A stretch of DNA of 64,000 nucleotides from Pseudomonas sp. Irchel 3H7 (GTDB lineage: Bacteria; Pseudomonadota; Gammaproteobacteria; Pseudomonadales; Pseudomonadaceae). The translations under genes were made by a program, and so were the position numbers. The DNA lies in NCBI RefSeq assembly GCF_900187605.1, contig NZ_FYEA01000002.1, positions 248,001-312,000 of the forward strand, written 5' to 3'. A model generated the notes under the pieces. That model saw only the letters and a program-made list of their open reading frames with translations. It searched no databases and was not told where the DNA came from. This document shows, piece by piece, positions 45,076-51,600 of this stretch; positions within the stretch are counted from its first letter, which is position 1; every line of letters begins with the position of its first letter.

Positions 45076-46101
45076 ATGGACCACAACTTGATCGAACGAC
45101 GCCAATTCAGCGGAGGCATGAAGGGGAAAAACCTCCGCTATCTGAATGAGCAAGGCGCGGAAGACTCGCGCTTGACCCGCACCGGCTTTCTGCTGCTCGA
45201 ACACTTTTCGCTACCGGCGTTTACCCAGGCGCTGGACACCGTTGTCACTACCAACCTGTTGCGTCCGGGGTTGTTTTCGTCGCGCACGTTTGGCTTGGGT
45301 GACGGCGAAGTGATCAGTGATCTGGGGCTGGTCATCCGCCCTGACGCACGTCTGGATTCAGCCGCGCTTCAGCAACTGGATCTGCTGGTGGTGTGTGGCG
45401 GGTATCGCACCGAGTTGCGGGCGAGTGAGGAGTTTATTCATTTGCTTCAGGTTGCAGCGGAGCGGGGCATCAGCCTCGCCGGGTTGTGGAACGGTTCGTG
45501 GTTCCTCGGCCGCGCCGGATTGCTCGACGGCTATCGCTGCGCGATCCACCCGGAACATCGCCCGGCGCTGACTGAAATCGCCAAAACCACCCATGTCAGC
45601 AGCGAGCCTTACGTGATCGACCGCGACCGGCTCACGGCATCGAGTCCGTCCGGCGCTTTCCACATGGCATTGGACTGGATCAAGAGCCTGCACGGCAAAG
45701 CCCTGGTCGAAGGGATCGAAGACATCCTCGCCTTCGAGGAATCGCGTTACCGGCGCATCAAACCAAACGAGAACATCTGCGTCAGTGCGCCGCTGCGTGA
45801 AGTGGTGAAGCTGATGGACGCCAATCTGGAGGAACCGCTGGAGCTGGAGCAACTGGCGGTGTACGCGGGGCGCTCACGTCGCCAGTTGGAGCGCTTGTTC
45901 AAGGAACAACTGGGCACCACGCCGCAGCGTTATTACCTGGAACTGCGCATCACCGAAGCACGGCGTTTGTTGCAGCACACCGAGCTGTCACAAGTAGAAG
46001 TGCTGGTCGCTTGCGGCTTCGTCTCGCCGAGCCATTTCAGCAAATGCTACAGCTCATATTTCGGCTACAGACCTTCCAAAGAAAAACGCCTGGTCAAATA
46101 A
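45076..46101 (+). CDS. GATase1/DJ-1-like AraC family regulator (GlxA type), agmatine cluster
   Basis: The 341-aa protein has an N-terminal class-I amidotransferase-like domain (residues about 35-195; LLVVCGGYRTEL, GLWNGSWFLGRAGLLDG) without the catalytic Cys being obvious. Two AraC-type HTH motifs follow in about 240-340 (LEQLAVYAGRSRRQLERLF, VEVLVACGFVSPSHFSKCY). This architecture is found in ArgR/GbuR/CdhR-like activators of nitrogen compound catabolism. It probably activates the agmatine genes. Its last 24 codons recur at 48,457 downstream of the bacteriocin cassette. Confidence 0.87.
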   Translation: MDHNLIERRQFSGGMKGKNLRYLNEQGAEDSRLTRTGFLLLEHFSLPAFTQALDTVVTTNLLRPGLFSSRTFGLGDGEVISDLGLVIRPDARLDSAALQQLDLLVVCGGYRTELRASEEFIHLLQVAAERGISLAGLWNGSWFLGRAGLLDGYRCAIHPEHRPALTEIAKTTHVSSEPYVIDRDRLTASSPSGAFHMALDWIKSLHGKALVEGIEDILAFEESRYRRIKPNENICVSAPLREVVKLMDANLEEPLELEQLAVYAGRSRRQLERLFKEQLGTTPQRYYLELRITEARRLLQHTELSQVEVLVACGFVSPSHFSKCYSSYFGYRPSKEKRLVK

Positions 46102-46214
46102 CCCAAGCCGTCACCCACCTGAATTCACCTCGAAATCCCACGTCGGCGTACCTCCCCCAAACACCCTGGTCAGTTCCCTCTCCCTCTGGGAGAGGGCTAG
46201 GGTGAGGGGCTCTT
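46030..46214 (+). repeat. Left copy of a 185-bp direct repeat flanking the bacteriocin cassette
   Basis: It contains codons 318-341 plus stop of the AraC-type gene and a dispersed CCCTCTCCC-family element (CACGTCGGCGTACCTCCCCC ... CCCTCTCCCTCTGGGAGAGG). By hand alignment it matches 48,457-48,641 without gaps, with about 22 differences in 185 positions (about 88%). Confidence 0.9.
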
Positions 46215-46397
46215 GAAGACCTTATACATCACCGAAGCGCGCCATATGCCCCAGTCGTTGCAAGCGGGAGTCCTGCCGGTTTGCAGATGGGCCATGCCGA
46301 GCCATTGAAAATGGCGTCAAAGTGCCACTGATTGCCACCCCAAACACCACCTGTCACCCTGCGCCTCGTTCAAAGGATCAGGACAAGGAATCAAGGA

Positions 46398-47594
46398 TTG
46401 AGTGGCTACGTCCCCAACCCTCCAAAGGGTTATCGCAACACCGGCGTCGAACCCGTCGACGTCAACGCCCAACACTGGGCGCAATACAAAGACCTTCCAG
46501 CGACACCAGACGTAAAACCAGAACCGTTGGGATGCGTCTTCGCCAAAAGCTGCAACTTGCCCGACGGCGAAATCAACCACACAAACCAAGCTGGATTCGT
46601 CCCGGTAGAGAAACTGGCGGACTACGGTTTGTGGGCTGTCCTGGCCACAGGAGCGGCAATCACCGCCGAAGGCACAACTCTTCAACTGGTCGGCGGTTCC
46701 ACAACCGGCAGCGCCATTGCTCAGCGAGTGGGTGGCTCCCTCGCGCTAGGCTTGCTCGAAAGTGCAGGTGCGTTGGCAGCAGGTGCCGCCGTCGGCACCG
46801 TTGCGCTATTAATGCCTAATACCAACCTTGCACCCGACAGTGCCTTCTACAAAACCGACCAGTACGCCACGCTCGAAACGGGCCGCACTCGCGTCCGCGT
46901 CAACGTGAAGACCTTGCCGGACGGTTCCGTCAGCGCTTACGGTTTCTACACGGGCGGCAAAAAGGACTGGGAAAATGTTCCTGTCATCAAAGCGGAAAAG
47001 GACGGCGAGAAATACGTAGCCGACGTAGGTAACGGCATTGGCCTTACCTGGACGCCAGCAGCAAACCCAGATGGTGTGCTGGGTATTCCAGCACTTGAAG
47101 GCGTGCCGCAATTACCTCCCGTATGGATATATCCGCCGACAGAAAAGTCGGACACGCTTTTGGCTAATCCAGCACATCCTCCCGAGTTTCAGGATGCGAT
47201 CATCTGGTTCCCCGACGATGCAGGCCTTGAGCCCATCTACATCGTGCTCAGCACGCAACTAGAGAAGAACAAGGTAGCAGGGGCGGCCTTCGAAGAAGAG
47301 TCGTACAGCGGTTTTTCGGAAGAAATGGAAGAGTCCGGCCAACAAGTAACGATAAAAACAGAGAGCGGCACCCGGACCCGCCTCGATATGATAGGCAGAG
47401 ATGCAAACGGCGATATCGCGTGCGTCGAATGCAAAGCCTCGGAAACGGCACCACTGACCCGCAATCAAAAGCGAGCATTCCCGGAAATCGAACAGAGCGG
47501 TGGACGCATCATGGGTAAGGGCAAACCCGGCTTCCCCGGCGGCACCCAAATCCCGCCAACCCGAGTAGAAATTCTGCGCCCGCCGCAAAAATAA
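46398..47594 (+). CDS. S-type pyocin-domain bacteriocin with PD-(D/E)XK nuclease C-terminus
   Basis: The frame begins TTG 46332; TTG 46398 (with AAGGA about 8 bases upstream) gives 398 aa starting SGYVPNPPKGYRNTGVEP. Residues about 73-140 are hydrophobic. Residues about 155-285 match the pyocin-S translocation domain (TRVRVNVKTLPDGSVSAYGF, WENVPVIKAEKDGEKYVADV, PPEFQDAIIWFPDDAGLEP). The C-terminal 110 residues carry Asp330 (TRTRLD), then Glu344-Cys-Lys346 (ACVECKAS) and a later Gln357, a PD-(D/E)XK nuclease arrangement. No N-terminal receptor-binding domain is visible. Two immunity genes follow. DNA or RNA cleavage in rival cells is inferred. Secretion route is unknown. Confidence 0.85.
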   Translation: MSGYVPNPPKGYRNTGVEPVDVNAQHWAQYKDLPATPDVKPEPLGCVFAKSCNLPDGEINHTNQAGFVPVEKLADYGLWAVLATGAAITAEGTTLQLVGGSTTGSAIAQRVGGSLALGLLESAGALAAGAAVGTVALLMPNTNLAPDSAFYKTDQYATLETGRTRVRVNVKTLPDGSVSAYGFYTGGKKDWENVPVIKAEKDGEKYVADVGNGIGLTWTPAANPDGVLGIPALEGVPQLPPVWIYPPTEKSDTLLANPAHPPEFQDAIIWFPDDAGLEPIYIVLSTQLEKNKVAGAAFEEESYSGFSEEMEESGQQVTIKTESGTRTRLDMIGRDANGDIACVECKASETAPLTRNQKRAFPEIEQSGGRIMGKGKPGFPGGTQIPPTRVEILRPPQK

Positions 47595-47612
47595 CGGAAT
47601 CAAGGAACTGAA

Positions 47613-47951
47613 ATGTCAGTAACAGACGCAAAAACCATCGACATGTGGGGTATCCCAAAATGGGACAGCAACAAGATCATCCTCGGTATTGCTGACCATT
47701 TGGAATGGGGCGATAAGGCTGAACAAGGCGAGCACCTGTTGGTGCTTCAAGAGAAAATCAACAACTACATCGCTTTCATCGAAAGCGGTGAAATCTACAT
47801 TGAGATACCCGGTGCACTCGGAAAATCACCTGTCATTCGTGTCCAAGGCAAGTACGAGTTACCCGAGCAAGGCGAGTTGTTCATCGATCGCGTTGCTGAG
47901 GCATTGAAGGAGGTGGGCATAGGATTCGAATTCGTGCTCAAAGCGGACTAA
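47613..47951 (+). CDS. DUF6572 immunity protein 1, 112 aa
   Basis: The start follows AAGGA and lies 18 bp after the toxin stop. The protein contains GIADHLEWGDKAEQGEHLLV, LQEKINNYIAFIESGEIY and KYELPEQGELFIDRVAEAL, the DUF6572 pattern seen beside polymorphic toxins. It is acidic and cytosolic. It is strongly similar to the next gene. Its position next to the toxin supports immunity by binding the nuclease domain, which is not proven. Confidence 0.82.
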   Translation: MSVTDAKTIDMWGIPKWDSNKIILGIADHLEWGDKAEQGEHLLVLQEKINNYIAFIESGEIYIEIPGALGKSPVIRVQGKYELPEQGELFIDRVAEALKEVGIGFEFVLKAD

Positions 47952-48002
47952 TAAACACATCTAGGGAAAACGGAGCTGACAATCTCCACTGAGAGATCGG
48001 GC

Positions 48003-48356
48003 ATGTCCATCACCGAAACCAAAGTCGTCGACATCATCGCAGTACCCGAGTGGGAACCAGATAACGTCGTGCTCGTCATCACCGATCACCTGGAATGGGG
48101 CGACAAAGCGCAACAGGGTGAACACCTGTTGTTGCTTCAAGAGAAAATCAATACCTACATCGCCTTCATCGAGAGCGGCGAACTGCTGGAAAGCTATCCG
48201 CCAGCGAAAGGTAAAAAACCGAAGATTCGCATCAATGGTCTCTATGAGCTGCCCGAGCAAGGTGAAACCTTTATCGACCGCGTGACCGAGGTACTCAAAG
48301 GCGTGGGCATTGGAATGGAGTTTGTACTCAAGGATGACTTTGCAGTTCGCCACTAG
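48003..48356 (+). CDS. DUF6572 immunity protein 2, 117 aa
   Basis: A paralogue of the previous gene, sharing TDHLEWGDKAQQGEHLLLLQ, INTYIAFIESGEL and YELPEQGETFIDRV. The start has GAGAG upstream in a region repeated after its own stop. Difference from copy 1 is greatest in the middle (ESYPPAKGKKPKIRINGL against EIPGALGKSPVIRVQGK), where specificity may lie. Tandem immunity genes of this kind can protect against different toxin variants. Confidence 0.82.
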   Translation: MSITETKVVDIIAVPEWEPDNVVLVITDHLEWGDKAQQGEHLLLLQEKINTYIAFIESGELLESYPPAKGKKPKIRINGLYELPEQGETFIDRVTEVLKGVGIGMEFVLKDDFAVRH

Positions 48357-48453
48357 CGGTTGCCCAGACGCCGGCTTGTCCTCTGAACGCTGACAGTCCT
48401 CTCTGAAAGATCGCGCGCACTGAATACTCCTGCGCGACTGGAAATCGAGCCAG

Positions 48454-48528
48454 CCAAGCCATTTCAGCAAGTGTTACAGCTCGTATTTCGGCTACAGACC
48501 CTCCAAAGCAGAGCGGCTGGTCAAATAA
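48454..48528 (+). pseudogene. In-frame 3' remnant of the GATase1-AraC regulator gene
   Basis: The reading frame PSHFSKCYSSYFGYRPSK-AERLVK stop repeats the C-terminus of the gene ending at 46,101, with mostly synonymous changes plus EK to AE near the end. Nothing upstream of 48,454 matches that gene. It is a truncated duplicate left beside the bacteriocin cassette. Confidence 0.88.
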
Positions 48529-48529
48529 C

Positions 48530-48641
48530 CCAAGCCGTTTCTCATCTGAGTTCACCACGGTATCCCACGTCGGCGTACCTCTACCAAACACCCCGGTCAG
48601 TCCCCTCTCCCTCTGGGAGAGGGCTAGGGCGAGGGGCTTTT
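48530..48641 (+). repeat. Right dispersed repeat copy (CCCTCTCCC family) after the remnant
   Basis: It contains CACGTCGGCGTACCTCTACC and CCCTCTCCCTCTGGGAGAGG in the same positions as the left copy near 46,105-46,214, and completes the 185-bp right arm (48,457-48,641). Confidence 0.88.
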
Positions 48642-48777
48642 AAACACCGCCGCGCACACACGTTTAACTTACACGCACTGTTACGCCATAACGGCTACAA
48701 CACCTTGCGCCGTTGCCTACGCGTACGCCAGAATCCGCCGGCTTACGCGCCTTGAGGCGGGCTGTATCGTTTCCCTG

Positions 48778-49005
48778 TCACTGCAAAACAGTGATCGGGT
48801 TTGGTAGCCCGTTTTCTAAGCGTAATGCGCCGCTATATGCAGTCTCTTTTCGAGGCTCGGTTTTATATGGTGGCCATGCGTGGGGCTCCTTCGGGAGCGC
48901 CGGGGTTTACTCGCTTAGACCGGTCTACCAACCTGCGCAATGGTCACCACCTCGTTTGGTAGCGTGAGTGATGGCTCCTTATTTTTTGCTAAGCGAGTGT
49001 CATCT
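48778..49005 (+). promoter_or_regulatory. Structured leader of the first DUF6124 gene, possible antisense-type control
   Basis: Hairpins include TCACTG-CAAAA-CAGTGA (48,778) and CGGG...CCCG around TTGGTAG, and GGCTCC-TTCG-GGAGC near 48,885. TTGGTAG occurs at 48,801-48,807 and 48,956-48,962; its complement CTACCAA lies between them at 48,925-48,931. The upstream pairing extends by a further CGG/CCG. One RNA segment could therefore pair with either flank, like seqB with seqA/seqC in phage P4 immunity. An open frame (48,713-48,967) overlaps it but has no clear start. Confidence 0.4.
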
Positions 49006-49371
49006 ATGTTCAAAATTACGCCGAACCCGCCAGAAACCGATCCTATCCCCTACGACGCCGAGCTCGAACCTCAAAACATCAAAGAGGCCACCGACCGCGC
49101 GATCAACTTCTACCTCAATCCCTCGGCGCTGAAGACGTCAATACCCACCCGCAAGACCGGTAAGATCTACCTCATCGATCCCACGGTAGATAACGAAACC
49201 CTGCTCGTCGAAGCCACTGAAACACTGTCCTGCGCCAGTGACATGGCCCGAGATCTCGCCGATGTGATCGACCCTTCACAGCGCAAAAAGATGCTGATCC
49301 TGCAACAGGTGATCATGCTCAGTGAGCTGGTGGTCGGTCGAGTTCTGGATAACCAGCGCTTGCCGCACTAG
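49006..49371 (+). CDS. DUF6124 family protein, 121 aa
   Basis: The protein starts MFKITPNPPETDPIPYDAE and has the family layout: helix with ATDRAINFYLNPSALK, a strand-like KIYLIDPTVDNETLLVEA and a C-terminal helix pair (DMARDLADVI, MLILQQVIMLSELVVGRVL). DUF6124 members are frequent in Pseudomonas and their role is unknown. The start at 49,006 was chosen because it begins the conserved block; the frame extends upstream through the structured leader. Confidence 0.78.
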   Translation: MFKITPNPPETDPIPYDAELEPQNIKEATDRAINFYLNPSALKTSIPTRKTGKIYLIDPTVDNETLLVEATETLSCASDMARDLADVIDPSQRKKMLILQQVIMLSELVVGRVLDNQRLPH

Positions 49372-49387
49372 TCGCGATGCAGATGGG

Positions 49388-49473
49388 TGAGGGGGCATGC
49401 CCCCTCATTTGCACGGAAGCGTCCGCGATCGCGGCGCTTCACGCCTTCTATCAAAGAACCTGAAGCGGTTCTT
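49388..49473 (+). other. Three consecutive hairpins between the DUF6124 genes
   Basis: TGAGGGGGCATGCCCCCTCA (49,388-49,407) is a perfect palindrome. GAAGCG...CGCTTC encloses CCGCGATCGCGG (49,416-49,440). AAGAACC...GGTTCTT (49,454-49,473) precedes the second gene. One may end the first transcript; together they resemble a structured leader. Confidence 0.7.
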
Positions 49474-49490
49474 GTCTGGAGTTTCAGCTG

Positions 49491-49847
49491 ATGTCTCAGC
49501 CACCCGAACCACCGGTCACAGACCTGGTGTCCCCGTACGCATCGCCCAATTCAAGAAAGCTCCACGAAGCCGCAGAACGGGCGCTTGACCATTACCTGTT
49601 GCCTGCCGCGATCATGGCCACACCCTATACGCCCAGCACGATGTTCATGGTTAACCCGCAATCCGACGCCGAGTCCTTGCTGAGCAATGCCAGCGGTTCC
49701 CTGGCGTCCGCCACGGTGATGCTCGGTAATTTTGCCGGCGTGCTGGAGGGATCAAACCGCCATACGCTGCTGGGTATTGCGCAAGTGGTCATGTTGGGGG
49801 AGTTGGCGGTGAACAAGGCGCTGGATCTTGTTGTGCCAACTGAGTGA
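49491..49847 (+). CDS. DUF6124 family protein, 118 aa
   Basis: A paralogue of the previous gene, starting MSQPPEPPVTDLVSPYASPN with KLHEAAERALDHYLLPAAIM, TMFMVNPQSDAESLLSNASG and HTLLGIAQVVMLGELAVNKA. These are the standard DUF6124 blocks. TGGAG lies before the ATG. It is probably a separate transcript from the first because of the palindrome at 49,388. The function is unknown. Confidence 0.82.
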   Translation: MSQPPEPPVTDLVSPYASPNSRKLHEAAERALDHYLLPAAIMATPYTPSTMFMVNPQSDAESLLSNASGSLASATVMLGNFAGVLEGSNRHTLLGIAQVVMLGELAVNKALDLVVPTE

Positions 49848-49889
49848 TCGCGCACGTTGGGCGGGGTTGAGGGTGTCTGGTCGGGCGTG

Positions 49890-49955
49890 ATCGCGAGCAG
49901 GCTCACTCCTACATTTGAAATGCGTTCCCCCTGTAGGAGTGAGCCTGCTCGCGAT
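49890..49955. repeat. REP-type inverted pair with perfect 24-bp arms
   Basis: ATCGCGAGCAGGCTCACTCC (49,890 on) and its inverted copy TAGGAGTGAGCCTGCTCGCG (to 49,955) form arms of 24 bp around an 18-bp spacer. It lies between the second DUF6124 gene and the convergent hydrolase gene. Confidence 0.9.
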
Positions 49956-50063
49956 GACGCCCGTTCAGGCAAGGAATCTGCAAAAAGTGAGCATCCCTCA
50001 AGCCTCAATCCCACCCTCAAATAATCAAGCAGTCAGCCATTGCGGTTGACTGCTTGTTTGTTT

Positions 50064-51092
50064 CTACAGGTGGTCAGCGTCGATCACGGCTTTGGCAAAC
50101 GCCTGCGGATCCTCCTGCGGCAAGTTGTGGCCAATCCCGCCGTTGATCAAACGGAACTGATACTTGCCGGTAAAACGTTTGGCGTAATCCTCCGGCGCCG
50201 GGTGCGGCGCACCGTTGGCATCGCCTTCAAGGGTGATGGTCGGCACGCTGATCGCCGGCGCGGTGGCGAGTTTCTGTTCCAGTGCCGCGTATTTCGCTTC
50301 ACCCTGTACCAGGCCCAGACGCCAGCGGTAGTTGAACACGGTGATGTCGACGTGATCGGGGTTCTCCAGTGCCTTGGCGCTGCGATCGAACGTGGCGTCG
50401 TCGAATTTCCATTGCGGCGAAGCGGTTTGCCAGATCAGTTTGGCGAAATCATGAGTGTTCTTCTCATACCCGGCGCGACCACGGTCAGTCGCAAAGTAGA
50501 ACTGATACCACCACTGCAATTCCGCCTTGGGCGGCAGCGGATTCTGCCCGGCGGCCTGATTGCCGATCAGGTAACCGCTGACCGAGACCAACGCTTTCAC
50601 CCGTTCCGGCCACAGCGCCGAAACGATGTCCGCCGAACGCGCGCCCCAGTCATAACCGCCAAGCACCGCTTGCTTGATCTTCAGCGCATCCATGAAGTCG
50701 ATGACATCACTGGCCAACGCTGCCGGTTGACCGTTGCGCAGGGTGTCTTTGGAGAGGAACTGCGTATCGCCATAACCGCGCGCATACGGCATCAATACCC
50801 GATAACCCTTGGCCGCGAGCAACGGCGCGACTTCGTCGTAGCTGTGAATGTCGTAGGGCCAGCCGTGCAGCAGGATCACCACCGGGCCATCGGCAGGGCC
50901 GGTTTCGGCGTAGGCGACGTCGAGCACGCCGGCCTTCACATGTTTGAGCGGGCCGAAAGGCGAGGGCGCGGAATAGCTGACGGCGGAAGGTTCTGCGGTT
51001 TGCGCCTGAGCGCTGCCAAAAGCGCCGAACAACGACAAAGCCAGAATCGACAAGCCGAACGCGGTTTTGCGGGTGTGCAGTGCCATCTTCAT
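50064..51092 (-). CDS. Exported epoxide hydrolase/haloalkane dehalogenase-like hydrolase
   Basis: The 342-aa precursor begins at 51092 behind AAGGAG with a signal peptide ending GSAQA. The alpha/beta hydrolase core has oxyanion HGWP (76-79), nucleophile Asp148 in GGYDWGARSA, and a C-terminal His in GGIGHNLPQEDP. An aspartate nucleophile is typical of epoxide hydrolases and dehalogenases. The substrate is unknown. It is encoded alone. Confidence 0.85.
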   Translation of the reverse strand: MKMALHTRKTAFGLSILALSLFGAFGSAQAQTAEPSAVSYSAPSPFGPLKHVKAGVLDVAYAETGPADGPVVILLHGWPYDIHSYDEVAPLLAAKGYRVLMPYARGYGDTQFLSKDTLRNGQPAALASDVIDFMDALKIKQAVLGGYDWGARSADIVSALWPERVKALVSVSGYLIGNQAAGQNPLPPKAELQWWYQFYFATDRGRAGYEKNTHDFAKLIWQTASPQWKFDDATFDRSAKALENPDHVDITVFNYRWRLGLVQGEAKYAALEQKLATAPAISVPTITLEGDANGAPHPAPEDYAKRFTGKYQFRLINGGIGHNLPQEDPQAFAKAVIDADHL

Positions 51093-51411
51093 GGTGACGT
51101 CTCCTTTGCGAGCCTTTGGCCAAGGGTTCTGAATGAACACCTGAAACCTTGAGTGCATTTGAGCGCGGAGACGTATCTGGCCTGTGTCGAAGAACGGCTT
51201 TGTTGCAAGTCGATGTGTCGCGGTGGGGTTCGTACACAGTCTGATACACGGCAACGAAACCGACTCACCACGGGCCTGATTCAGGCCAAAATAATAAGTC
51301 GCTGTTTTAAAACAAAAAATATTTCACTTCGCGCTTCCCAAAGCCAAAAAACCTTGGTAAATTGCGCCCCGTTCTCACAGCGAACCTAACGAAGTAGCTG
51401 GAAAGAGCAGT
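51093..51411. other. Intergenic region upstream of the hydrolase and tRNA genes
   Basis: This 319-bp stretch should contain the hydrolase promoter (minus strand) and the tRNA promoter (plus strand). The part from 51,285 to 51,355 is A/T-rich. I see no gene, repeat or confident promoter box. Confidence 0.4.
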
Positions 51412-51486
51412 AGGGGCGTCGCCAAGCGGTAAGGCAGCAGGTTTTGATCCTGCCATGCGTTGGTTCGAATCCAGCCGCCCCTGCCA
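51412..51486 (+). tRNA. tRNA-Gln (anticodon UUG)
   Basis: The acceptor stem AGGGGCG pairs with CGCCCCT before G-CCA. The anticodon arm GCAGG-TTTTGAT-CCTGC gives anticodon TTG. The T arm has GGTTCGAATCC. CCA is encoded. A terminator follows at once. Confidence 0.97.
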
Positions 51487-51498
51487 TATTCGAAAAAA

Positions 51499-51530
51499 AC
51501 GCCAACTTCGCAAGAAGTTGGCGTTTTTTT
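51499..51530 (+). terminator. Terminator after tRNA-Gln
   Basis: ACGCCAACTTC and GAAGTTGGCGT pair around GCAA, followed by seven T residues. Confidence 0.92.
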
Positions 51531-51600
51531 ATGCCTGCGATTTGGCCAGGCGGAGCAGGGCAGGCGTGCGCGGCGCCGAAGCACCGCGCACGCCGTCCAC

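Noticed and set aside
46332..46397. Longer TTG start for the bacteriocin gene
   Set aside because: The 22 extra residues (MPPQTPPVTLRLVQRIRTRN...) look unlike the family and lack a ribosome site. The TTG at 46,398 has AAGGA upstream and begins the familiar SGYVPNPP block.
48713..48967. 84-codon open frame in the DUF6124 leader
   Set aside because: It has no clear ribosome site and overlaps several hairpins. It is kept as part of the leader, not as a gene, although a leader peptide cannot be ruled out.
50040..51152. 370-codon plus-strand open frame over the epoxide hydrolase gene
   Set aside because: The minus-strand gene has AAGGAG, a signal peptide and a catalytic triad. The plus frame shows none of these.
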